Positions 8,300 to 14,689 of a stretch of DNA of 14,689 nucleotides are shown here, in pieces; the first letter of the stretch is position 1; each line of letters begins with the position of its first letter. The notes under the pieces were generated by a model, which had not been told where the DNA came from, ran no database searches, and saw only the letters and a list, made by a program, of their open reading frames with translations. The position numbers and the translations under genes are program-made. Source of the DNA: Pavlovales sp. CCMP2436 (taxonomy: Eukaryota > Haptophyta > Pavlovophyceae > Pavlovales); the NCBI GenBank assembly GCA_026770615.1, contig MU631511.1:164240-178928 (forward strand), written 5' to 3'.

Positions 8300-8898
8300 C
8301 TTGGGATTTTTTAAATTTTTCTCGTCAGACCATTGTTTAGTCTGTGCGGTCCACTCGCTCGGGTCCTGCCATGGCATGCCCGATGGGGGTGCGGGTGAGG
8401 TTTTGCCTAGCAGGTCCCGTGTGTTTTCTGTGGCTATGCTGACGACTTCTGATGGCTTTGTTGTGACTTTTGCGGTTGTGGGGTGTCTGAGCATGTGCAC
8501 ACCCGTTTGATCGGGACGGGGTTAAAGGAACTTCCTGGCGTTGTTGGTGGCGGCCCTGAATAAGCCCGTGTTGATGGCGTCTTGAATTCTGTCATCCGCT
8601 TCTTTGTTGGCCTTTATTTGGGCAGTTTCGCATTTGGTGTGGCGTGCTGTCATGAGTTTTCTGAGTTCACTAGCGTAGAGTCTTAGCTGCGGAATAGGTA
8701 AATTTTTGAGCGTTGCTAGTGTGGGTCAGTATGGTTCTCGTGTTGCAGTGTCTGTGATTTTGCCATCAGCTGGCTGGTCGTTGTTGGTTGGCTCTATTCC
8801 AGGGTGGTGGGGCAGAGCCTCATGCCATTTGTCGGCAATTCTGCAGAATTCGCGTACAGGTATGCAATTATTTTTGTTGTCGTTATGTTGTCAAGCCC
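8300..8898 (-). pseudogene. LINE linker between endonuclease and reverse transcriptase, broken
   Basis: The coding sense continues in one minus-strand frame: CRIADKWHEALPHHPGIEP, a TGA, then LYASELRKLMTARHTKCET and FRAATNNARKFL, a TAA near 8526, and MPWQDPSEWTAQTKQWSDEK. Such helical, Lys/Arg-rich linkers separate EEP and RT in many LINEs. The stops and the shift out of the endonuclease frame near 8890 show decay. Confidence 0.65.
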
Positions 8899-9840
8899 TC
8901 ACCAGTCATGCTGGTGATATTGTGCCTTTCCTTTATTGAAAATGACCGCTTCTGTTATTACAAGTGCTTTATTATACCAGAACTCCATCTGTGCGTGTGG
9001 GCCAGCCCCTGGAGCCCATGATGTTTTCCTGCAGGGTCGGCCTGGTTTAGGTTGCTTCATTAGTCTAGCGGGGTCTGGTTGTCTTCTGGCGTCTTGGACT
9101 ATCTGGACGGTTAGTTTAGTTAGGTGTTCAATTGTCTCGTGTAGGCTGTCTGAGCATGCTTGCCATTCACTTGGGGCTGATGAGTCTGTAAGGGTCCCGT
9201 TTTCTATAGTAGCATCTCGTATATTGGATGGAAGTGCAAGGAGCCAGCTTTCAAGTGCCGGGCGGATTTGCTCGACCGCTCCCTTCCGTTCTGTGGGGTT
9301 CGCCAGGTCCACTTTGATGCGGTGTGGGTGGATATGGATTCTTTCGATTGGTTGTACAATACCTCCTAGTTCTTCCATCGGTATTATAGCCTCGATCCAG
9401 TAATATGCACTGATCACTTTCTTTTCTGTTGATTCGGTTGGGACGCAAATCTGCTTTAGGCGTTCAGTGTGACGCACGTATCTTTCAAGGTTTGCGTTCA
9501 TGAAGAGATAATCAATTCGTGACTTCCCCTTCTTGTATTCGTGCGTGGGCTGTGTTTCAGGGTCAAAGGATCCTGGTGGTTTTTGGTTGTGCAGTCCCGG
9601 GCATCCTTCCATGCAGGTTCTAAAGGCGCACGCCTCTTCGCTGTTGTCGGTATTTGGTGAGCCGTCATTGTGTATTCTTTCATTTGTTTCCCATACGCCG
9701 TTGCCGTCCCCGCCAACGATGCGTGCGACGCCTTCTCTGTTAGAGCGGCCTCGGAGGCAGGGGCCCAGGATGTTTAGGAAGGGCTTTTTGGCTTTTGTTT
9801 CGCATGGTACATAGAAGCTCGTTATTTCTATTGTCTTAAT
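8899..9840 (-). pseudogene. EEP endonuclease domain fragment of the LINE
   Basis: An open stretch of 313 codons begins without a start codon, directly after an in-frame TAA at the truncation point. Early residues ITSFYVPCE fit the YxP strand of exonuclease-endonuclease-phosphatase domains. IVGGDGNGVW occupies the place of the usual GGDFN motif, with G replacing F. KGKSRIDYLFMN matches the SRIDYIF signature. The SDH motif expected further on is not recognisable (the region reads KKVISAYYWIEAI). The remaining roughly 180 residues form the linker to the reverse transcriptase and end with TGA at 8899-8901. In an active element this domain would nick target DNA; this copy lacks its N-terminus and probably two key motifs. 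Confidence 0.8.
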
Positions 9841-9847
9841 TTATATT

Positions 9848-10108
9848 GTCATTCGCGCGAAGTGTGCCTTGCCCTCATCACTGGAGATTCGGAAACCATC
9901 GCAAAGTGGCGGCAAACCCTCCTACATTCGTTACAGGGGATCGCGGGCAATAAGAACGGCAAATTTGAGACTGAGGGTCAGTTTCTTAGCAAAATACATA
10001 TAAACAACGCTTAAATTCTGCTTAAAATTACTGCTGAAGGCCACAAAAACGAGGCTCAGTTTCTTCACCTTTCGGTTTCTTATTGCCCGTGATCCCCTGT
10101 ACATATGC
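9848..10108 (+). repeat. Inverted duplication, left arm (flank plus MITE 1)
   Basis: Reverse complement of 12278-12539. The first 86 bp (9848-9933) differ from the other arm at only about two positions, whereas the centre of the MITE inside differs far more. The arm starts exactly where LINE homology ends, and ends with ACATATGC just after the MITE. Confidence 0.85.
9934..10099 (+). mobile_element. MITE copy 1 (166 bp, TA target site)
   Basis: Terminal inverted repeats start CAGGGGATCGCGGGCAATAA on the left and, read inverted from the right, CAGGGGATCACGGGCAATAA. They are followed by subterminal inverted CTGAGxxTCAGTTTCTT-like blocks. TA flanks both ends (9932-9933, 10100-10101). There is no coding capacity. 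Size, TIR and TA target fit a Tc1/mariner-group MITE. Confidence 0.9.
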
Positions 10109-10420
10109 TGATAGTTGACATGCGAATAAAATAATAAGTCGCCAAGTTATAGTGATTCTTTACGCCCGCGGCCTGTATCCAAAACGCATAGCTTTCCTTT
10201 ACGCGTGGGCTTAGTCGACGATCAGTGCTTCTAAGATACAAAAGTATCTTCTGTTTTTAACGCTAGGAATGAATTATCTCCCCACTGGAGGCACTCCACC
10301 TGAGGCGCATTCGCAGAGCGAAGGATTTTGGAGGGTCTTTTTAGAAATATTACATACCGGCAAGGGTGATACCTATACCGTCAGTACCCATTTGGAAGAT
10401 TCACTGCCAAACCCATTTAG
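10109..10420. other. Spacer between MITE 1 arm and NAC fragment
   Basis: No domain or repeat was recognised. From 10269 an open frame runs in phase into the NAC fragment (YLPTGGTPPEAHSQSEGFW..., FLEILHTGKGDTYTVSTHL), but its composition resembles no family I know. It could be an intron or a second captured fragment. Confidence 0.4.
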
Positions 10421-10565
10421 GCCGGACTCGTACATTATCTTCGGAGAGGCCAAAATTGAGGACCCCTCAGCCCAGGCCCAGTCGCAGGCCGCGGAGCAGT
10501 TCAGCGCGCCGCAGGCGCCCATGATGCGCGATGCTGCCAGCAACCGGTGCCGGTCATCTCCCTAA
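10421..10565 (+). pseudogene. Nascent polypeptide-associated complex alpha subunit (NAC domain) fragment
   Basis: PDSYIIFGEAKIEDPSAQAQ and QAAEQF reproduce the end of the NAC domain of alpha-NAC, which in known proteins reads DTYVIFGEAKIEDLSSQLQ...QAAEQF. NAC sits at the ribosomal exit tunnel and shields nascent chains. Only about 35 residues of the domain are present. The frame is open from an ATG at 10269, but residues before 10421 do not match NAC, and CCCATTTAG at 10412-10420 could be a 3' splice site. The stop TAA (10563-10565) comes about 18 residues after the domain, so the acidic linker and UBA domain of a full protein are missing. No other NAC exon was found nearby. Best read as a displaced gene fragment; a terminal exon of a gene with distant upstream exons is less likely. 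Confidence 0.7.
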
Positions 10566-10651
10566 ACGCCCTCGCCCGGGCACACTACCGGAGATCCATC
10601 GGTACGCGCGGTGACGCCCAAGCCAGCGCAGCCGACTAAGGCACGCAGGAG

Positions 10652-10731
10652 GCAATGGGCGATGCAGCGCCCAGACCAGCACAACTTTCAGGACATCAGT
10701 CAGACGTCAGCTTGAATCATTATCAGTAATA
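10652..10731 (+). repeat. Dispersed repeat C, copy 2
   Basis: Begins GCAATGGGCGATGCAGCGC and includes CAGACCAGCACAAC and CAGCTTGAATCATTATCAG, matching 5503-5572 and the reverse complement of 14618-14689. It retains the CCAGACCAG segment missing from the 5503 copy. Repeat A follows immediately. Confidence 0.8.
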
Positions 10732-10743
10732 TAAGTATATATA

Positions 10744-10801
10744 GCGGCTCAGCATGGTTCAACAGGTGTTGTTCACTCACTGACTTGGTCGACGTCAGAC
10801 A
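10744..10801 (+). repeat. Dispersed repeat A, copy 2
   Basis: Second copy of the 58-bp repeat seen at 5320-5377. Here it directly follows a copy of repeat C (10652-10731), so A and C are parts of one larger dispersed unit. Confidence 0.8.
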
Positions 10802-11023
10802 CTCTCAAGGCTACGACGAAGATGCTGCTTCCTGCGGCCGCCACGGCAGGGCCGCGGCGGCCGAGGCGCGGCCGCGGCGGGGCGTGGGGGCCAGGGCGCA
10901 CATACTCACACCTAAGGGTGTGAGTGCTGGTGCATGTGGGTCCAGCCCTGCTCGATCGCTCGATCTCGGCTTCAGTCTCAGCAGAAATGTGTCCCTCGAA
11001 CACTGCTGAGCCACTAATAATAT
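10802..11023. other. GC-rich spacer with a perfect 9-bp hairpin
   Basis: 10830-10890 is almost pure G/C with overlapping GCGGCCGC-type inverted repeats. 10904-10912 (ACTCACACC) pairs perfectly with 10917-10925 around a TAAG loop. No coding sequence is supported: all three plus frames and the minus frames give Ala/Arg/Gly-rich products. Confidence 0.6.
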
Positions 11024-11201
11024 ATTAATGAAGGGGGGACGGGCTGTCCGGGGGTTCGGACTGGGGCCACTAATATATTAATGAAGTGGGATTCGGGCTG
11101 GCGGTGTTTCATGTTCAAGTCAAGCTGATCTTAGCGCTCCGACGCATGCTCCTACGCGCCACTAATATATTTATGATAAGATTTCAAGCTGGCGTCTGAC
11201 G
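11024..11201 (-). repeat. Dispersed repeat C+B, inverted copy
   Basis: Read on the minus strand from 11201: GACGCCAGCTTGAAATC, an AT-rich stretch, GCGTCGGAGCGCTAAGATC, the B core, then CCACTTCATTAATATAT. It matches 5540-5665 in order and spacing. The palindrome TTAATATATTAA occurs at both internal junctions of this copy (about 11027-11036 in a variant form and 11073-11084), suggesting unit ends. Confidence 0.75.
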
Positions 11202-11250
11202 AAGTGTTATATACAGTGCGTCATTTTCCATTGGTTGCGCGCTTGAAGTA

Positions 11251-11418
11251 CAGGAGGTTGCGGGCAATAAGAACCCGTCACGTGAAGAAACTGAGACTCG
11301 TTTTTTGTGCCCTTCAATCGTAATTTAGTCAAATTTTAACCATGATTTTTATGTAATTTGCCAAAAACTGAGCCTCTGCCTCAAATTTGCCCTTCTTATT
11401 GCCTGCGATCCCAGGCTG
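11251..11418 (+). mobile_element. MITE copy 2 (168 bp, TA target site)
   Basis: Left end CAGGAGGTTGCGGGCAATAA; right end inverted CAGCCTGGGATCGCAGGCAA. TA on each side (11249-11250, 11419-11420). The internal GTGAAGAAACTGAG and CAAATTTGCCCTTCTTATT blocks match the other copies. Its TIRs are the most diverged of the four, so it is probably older. Confidence 0.88.
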
Positions 11419-11890
11419 TACTCAAATGCATTAAAAAACCAAAAAAATTAGTGGTGGTCATGCAGCTCAGGCGCAGCTGAAGACCTGCTGGAAGGGCGGA
11501 TTCACTTGCGAAAGTGACGTCGTTATGGACCGACGACGATGAGAGGACTCGAGCGGAATACATTATATAGTATGTAAGTTTCTACTTAAACGTCCGTCCC
11601 CGGGAGGATCTCACTGGATTTAAGTGTTGATAAACACTCAGATCCAGGGATGCACCCCGAGCACACGGATACCGTCCCCACCGCTGATCAGTTCAGCCAC
11701 ACGACGATCGACGACTAACGAATCTCGACTGGCGTGCCGCAAATATCTAGAAGTACGTCCGTACCCTGACAGGTCTCCATCGGACGCGAGCGTTGAGAAA
11801 CATTCGGATACATATTCAGGGAACTTTGCTGACCTATTCAGAGCACACGGATACCATTTTACCTAGTTTTAAGCCGGCAAACTTCAAATA
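11419..11890. other. Spacer between MITEs 2 and 3, with a 15-bp direct repeat
   Basis: GAGCACACGGATACC occurs at 11659-11673 and 11841-11855, 182 bp apart. A short cysteine-bearing reading (TCWKGGFTCES, about 11492-11523, plus strand) ends at a stop soon after. The open frame 11624-11866 (plus) has no recognisable domain and I do not call it a gene. Confidence 0.45.
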
Positions 11891-12060
11891 CAGGAGGTTG
11901 CGGGCAATAAGAAACCGTACCGTTAAATTTGAGACTTATTTGTTGTGCCCTTCAATAGTTCTTTAAGCAAAATTTAACCATTGCTTGCATATAAGTTGCT
12001 AAAGAACTGAGCCTCATTGACAGTATCAAAATCGCCCTTCTTATTGCCCACGACCCCCTG
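11891..12060 (+). mobile_element. MITE copy 3 (170 bp)
   Basis: Left end CAGGAGGTTGCGGGCAATAA, the same variant as copy 2; right end inverted CAGGGGGTCGTGGGCAATAA. The left flank is TA and the right flank TT, so the target duplication has mutated at one end. The centre (TGTGCCCTTCAAT, AAATTTAACCAT) closely matches copy 2, so copies 2 and 3 form a subfamily. Confidence 0.87.
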
Positions 12061-12277
12061 TTTGACGTATGTCCTCACTTCTGCGCGGCAAGGCATCGCA
12101 AAGGATCGCTTAAAATAATAATAATTGGCTCAGCAGTGTGCAGGCAGGAGACTCACGTTCTTTCACAGACGAGATCGTATAATCTTAGAATATGCACATG
12201 CTCCACCATTGAGCAGCCCTGTGCTCGCATGAAGCGGTACAACTGGCAGAATAAATCACGGTCGGGACTACTCTCCG

Positions 12278-12539
12278 GCATATGTACAGGGGATCCCGGG
12301 CAATAAGAAACCGTAACGTGAAGAAACTGAGCCTCGTTTACTGTGGCGAATAGTAGTAATTTAAAGCAATTTTTAAGCTTTGTTTGTATGTATTTTGCTA
12401 AGAAACTGACCCTCAGTCTCAAATTTGCCGTTCTTATTGCCCGCGATCCCCTGTAAAGAATGCAGGAGGGTTTGCCGCCACTTTGCGATGGTTTCCGAAT
12501 CTCCAGTGATGAGGGCAAGGCACACTTCGCGCGAATGAC
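12278..12539 (-). repeat. Inverted duplication, right arm (MITE 4 plus flank)
   Basis: Opposed copy of 9848-10108. Beyond 12539 this arm continues into sequence not shared by the left arm, because the left arm is cut there by the LINE. Confidence 0.85.
12287..12453 (-). mobile_element. MITE copy 4 (167 bp, TA target site)
   Basis: Ends CAGGGGATCCCGGGCAATAA and, inverted from the right, CAGGGGATCGCGGGCAATAA, with TA at 12285-12286 and 12454-12455. It lies inside the right arm of the inverted duplication, in opposite orientation to copy 1 and sharing its insertion site. It ends about 270 bp upstream of the TATA box of the nitrate transporter. Confidence 0.9.
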
Positions 12540-12588
12540 CGCCCGTGTCATAACCAGGGGAGAAGAGGGGAACGAACCACTCCGCCAC
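12454..12588 (-). pseudogene. Possible nucleoside-diphosphate-kinase-like fragment
   Basis: Read leftwards from an ATG at 12588, the frame gives MAEWFVPLFSPGYDTGGHS, then REVCLALITGDSETIAKWRQ and TLLHS, where the MITE begins. The part LALITGDSETIAKWRQTLL resembles the beta-strand and helix of NDK domains of the NME5/TXNDC3 type, where a hydrophobic strand is followed by xxAVxKWRxLLGPT. The Lys/Arg and catalytic His segments of a real kinase are absent, so this would be one exon or fragment at most. The same 86 bp recur inverted at 9848-9933. The family assignment is tentative. Confidence 0.3.
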
Positions 12589-12721
12589 TCTCCCTCGTCT
12601 GGGACGAGTGAGAAAGTTTCATGCCCTGCGTCATCACGCCTGATGTGGCTGACTAGTTAAGCTAAAGAGCTGATTGTTATTCATCTCGCAGCTCTAAATG
12701 GGGTTTTGGTCCAAAGACGTT

Positions 12722-12729
12722 TATAAATA
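12722..12729 (+). promoter_or_regulatory. TATA box of the nitrate transporter gene
   Basis: TATAAATA lies 101 bp before the chosen ATG (12830), implying transcription start near 12750-12757 and a 5' leader of about 75 bp. It is bracketed by a direct repeat, AGCTCTAAATGG (12690-12701) and AGCTCTAAAATGG (12729-12741). If the start is near 12755, the upstream ATG at 12738 is not in the mRNA, which supports translation from 12830. Confidence 0.6.
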
Positions 12730-12829
12730 GCTCTAAAATGGCCTGTCCCAGACAGGGGACCTCCGTGGAACGGCCAAGCGTCAGACCGTCAACACCAACG
12801 CGCGTCACCAGCTCGCACCACTCTCTAAG

Positions 12830-14483
12830 ATGGCGACCATTCTCGAGCTCAAGTTCAAGCTGCCCGTCGACAAGGAGAACAAAGCCACTGTGGTGCGCGC
12901 CGCCGCCGCCGCCACCGCGCGCCATCACCACCGCGCGCGCCTCAAGAAACCAACACCACCACGCATTGCGCCCGCCGCGCCCATCCAGCACCCGCGCCGC
13001 GACATCCACCGCGCGCCCGCCCTCGCCCGCCCAGACGAACACCGACTCACACGCACCAATCTCCACCCCCCCGCCCACGTCTCTGCAGCTGCGCCTCTAC
13101 GACTTCTCGCGGCCGCACATGCGCGCCTTCCACTTCAACTGGCTCGCCTTCTTCTTCTCCTTCTTCGCGTGGTTCGCCATCAACCCGCTGGTCCCCTACG
13201 TGCGCGTCTCGATCGGCCTCTGCTCCAATGGCGGCTGGGACGTGCTGACCGACCCGCGCCAGTGCATCTGCGCCGCTGCGTGCAAGTCCACGCTCCAGAA
13301 CGGCAACATCCTCAACGTCATCGGCGCGGTGGTAATGCGGCTCTTCATGGGCACCTGGGTCGAGAACAGCGGCCCGCGCTTCTCCATGGCCTTTATCGTG
13401 ATCGCCTTCGCGCTCCCCGTCGCAGGCATCGGCCTCGTCACCAACGCGGCCGGCTACATCGCGGCGCGCTTCTTCATCGGCGGCATTGGCTCATCGTTCG
13501 TCGTCTGCCAGTTCTGGAGCAGCGTCATGTTCTCGAAGAACGTCGTAGGCTCGGCCAACGCGACTGTCGGCGGCTGGGGCAACCTGGGCGGCGGCGTCAC
13601 GCAGATCGTCATGTCACAGGTCGGTTCCGGCCTCGTCGCCTCGGTCGGCTACAGCCAGGGCTGGCGCTACGCCAACCTCGTGCCCGCCGGTTTCCTCGTG
13701 CTGATCGGCGTCGGGCTGATGCTCTTCTCGGACGACGTGCCTGAGGGCAATTTCAAGGAGCTCTACGCCTCGGGCCAGCGCAAGAAACAGAGCTACCTGA
13801 CGCTCATCAAGGCGGCGGGCAAGGACCCGCGCGTGTGGCTGCTCTGCTTCATCTACGGCGGCTGCTTCGGCACGGAGGTGGCCATGAACCAGCAGCTCGC
13901 ACCCTACTTCTACGGCTACTTTGGCCTCTCCATCACCAGCGCCGGATGGGCCGCCGCGGGCTTTGGCCTGATGAACATCTTTGCCCGCTCCCTAGGCGGC
14001 GTGATCTCTGACTTCGCGAACGCTAAGTTCGGCCACCGCGCGCGCCACTGGGTGCTCTTCTTCACGCAGATCTGCTCGGGGCTGATGCTGATCACCTTCT
14101 CGCGCCAGGCGTCGGACAACTTCACCGGTGCAATCATTGTGCTACTCGCCTTCTCCTTCTCCGTGCAGATGGCCGAGGGCGCCACCTTCGCTGTCGTCCC
14201 GTACGTGGGCAAGATCCTCAAGGCGCTCGGCCCCGTCTCGGGCATCGTCGGTGCGGGCGGCAACATCGGCGCGGCGCTGTGGGGTGTCATCTACCGTGAG
14301 ATTTCCATCAGCGACCCCGACCCGCGCGCGCCCTTTCTCGTCCACGGCTACGCCGTGCTCGCCACGTGCCTGCTCGTGCCCTTTGTGCACTACAACACGC
14401 TCGGCTCCATGTTCTTCCCCGCGACCGAGAAGGGCGAGGAGGACCAACCAGACGTGCCCGCCGAGGAGAAGACGGTCGCGTAG
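12830..14483 (+). CDS. NRT2: High-affinity nitrate/nitrite transporter, NRT2/NNP family (MFS)
   Basis: Plasma-membrane proton-coupled nitrate uptake, the first step of nitrate assimilation. Two exons, 12830-12892 and 13089-14483, give 485 residues, normal for algal NRT2. The ATG at 12830 (AAGATGG context) starts MATILELKFKLPVDKENKAT, the FxLPVD-xE-KAT N-terminus of the family. The intron (12893-13088, GTGCGC...CTGCAG, phase 0) joins it to LRLYDFSRPHMRAFHFNW. About 12 hydrophobic segments are visible. Other marks are C80/C82/C86 in the first external loop; R105 (TM2) and R321 (TM8), matching the two substrate-binding arginines; NNP signature 1, GGWGNLGGGVTQ (182-193); and signature 2, GAGGNIGA (409-416). 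The tail is acidic (EKGEEDQPD) and short. No frameshift was seen, so it is probably functional. MITEs lie upstream and an inverted repeat C copy downstream. No other nitrate genes are in the window. Confidence 0.93.
12893..13088 (+). other. Intron of the nitrate transporter gene
   Basis: 196 bp, very C-rich, with GCC/CGC repeats at 12898-12920. It is needed because the N-terminal block KLPVDKENKAT and the LRLYDFSRPHMR block are in different frames and are adjacent in NRT2 proteins. It contains no stop in either frame, so unspliced RNA would still read through in the wrong frame as far as 13744. Confidence 0.85.
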
Positions 14484-14534
14484 GCACACACCCACGGGTC
14501 AAGCGGCGTCGGCATATCTGTCCGCCCCTGTATC

Positions 14535-14553
14535 GTCGGCATGTGTTGCCGAC
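14535..14553 (+). other. Hairpin in the 3' region of the nitrate transporter gene
   Basis: GTCGGCA and TGCCGAC form a perfect 7-bp stem around TGTGT, 52 bp after the stop codon. A related half, GTCGGCATAT, lies at 14508-14517. No AATAAA was found nearby; the hairpin may mark the mRNA 3' region, but that is only a suggestion. Confidence 0.5.
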
Positions 14554-14617
14554 CTGAATGATGACAATGACTTCCAAACCACCTGTGTCGTGAGCATAAC
14601 GCATTACAGTATTAGTA

Positions 14618-14689
14618 TATTTACTGATAGGGATTCAAGCTGGCGTCTGACTGTTCTGAATGTTGTGCTGGTCTGAGCGCTGCGTCGCC
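14618..14689 (-). repeat. Dispersed repeat C, inverted copy running off the right edge
   Basis: The reverse complement starts GGCGACGCAGCGCTCAGACC and runs to GACGCCAGCTTGAATCCC and TATCAGTAAATAT. It is the inverse of the copy at 10652-10731, so the nitrate transporter gene is bracketed by opposed copies of this repeat. Confidence 0.8.

Larger units (their letters stand above)
5945..9847 (-). mobile_element. Non-LTR (LINE-type) retrotransposon, degraded and 5'-truncated
   Basis: Protein domains follow in the order expected of an apurinic-type endonuclease LINE: the C-terminal two thirds of an EEP endonuclease (9840-8899), a linker with several stops (8898-8300), a reverse transcriptase (about 8290-7198), a connection region and the start of RNase H (7187-5945). 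At least four in-frame stops or frameshifts make it non-autonomous. The N-terminal part of the endonuclease is absent: homology starts abruptly at about 9847, where repeated flanking sequence begins, as expected from 5' truncation during target-primed reverse transcription. The 3' end is lost in the 5746-5927 minisatellite; no poly-A tail was seen. The clade is uncertain; the presence of RNase H favours I-like or plant/algal L1-like groups. Confidence 0.9.

Noticed and set aside
12153..12551. A 132-codon minus-strand frame through MITE 4
   Set aside because: Most of it is MITE sequence; a frame passing through an inverted-repeat element is not evidence of a gene.
12738..12829. ATG at 12738 as start of the nitrate transporter
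   Set aside because: It lies only 9 bp after the TATA box, before the expected transcription start, and gives a low-complexity N-terminus through the intron; the ATG at 12830 gives the conserved NRT2 N-terminus.
12677..13078. A 133-codon minus-strand frame over the first exon and intron of NRT2
   Set aside because: Gly/Val/Glu-rich antisense of a C-rich intron, with no domain.

Overview
The window looks like nuclear DNA of a unicellular eukaryote, most likely a GC-rich marine microalga (haptophyte or similar). Three things point that way: coding sequence interrupted by short GT-AG introns, an NRT2-type nitrate transporter with a cysteine-bearing first external loop of the kind I associate with algal transporters, and a heavy load of retroelement and short transposon debris between genes. 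The lineage is an inference; no rRNA or other marker is present.

Layout. Positions 1-2420 (minus strand) hold five exons of a GH30 glucosylceramidase-like gene. Its 3' exons lie beyond the left edge, and its introns carry microsatellites and a 33-bp tandem duplication of a 5' splice site. Positions 2421-5320 contain no complete gene: an unrecognised open stretch (2578-2922), a stop-riddled coding-like remnant (about 3130-3967) and a strong 17-bp hairpin (4689-4730). Positions 5320-5930 are a patchwork of short dispersed repeats and a G-rich minisatellite. Positions 5945-9847 (minus strand) are a broken non-LTR retrotransposon: C-terminal part of an EEP endonuclease, reverse transcriptase, and the start of an RNase H domain. 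Positions 9848-12539 are a mosaic of four related 166-170-bp MITEs with TA target sites, a 262-bp inverted duplication carrying one MITE plus a coding-like flank, a fragment of the NAC alpha-subunit gene, and more copies of the dispersed repeats. Positions 12722-14483 (plus strand) hold a two-exon nitrate transporter with a TATA box. The last 70 bases are another inverted copy of the dispersed repeat.

The two intact-looking genes (glucosylceramidase and nitrate transporter) have unrelated jobs and show no sign of working together. What links the rest of the window is mobile-element activity: a LINE whose truncated 5' end abuts one arm of the inverted duplication, MITEs upstream of the transporter, and small pieces of host genes among the repeats. 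I did not find a convincing new multi-gene system. The most interesting points are the duplicated splice donor, the MITE-bearing inverted duplication whose flank is better conserved than the MITE itself, the gene-fragment/repeat mosaic, and the unidentified open stretch at 2578-2922.
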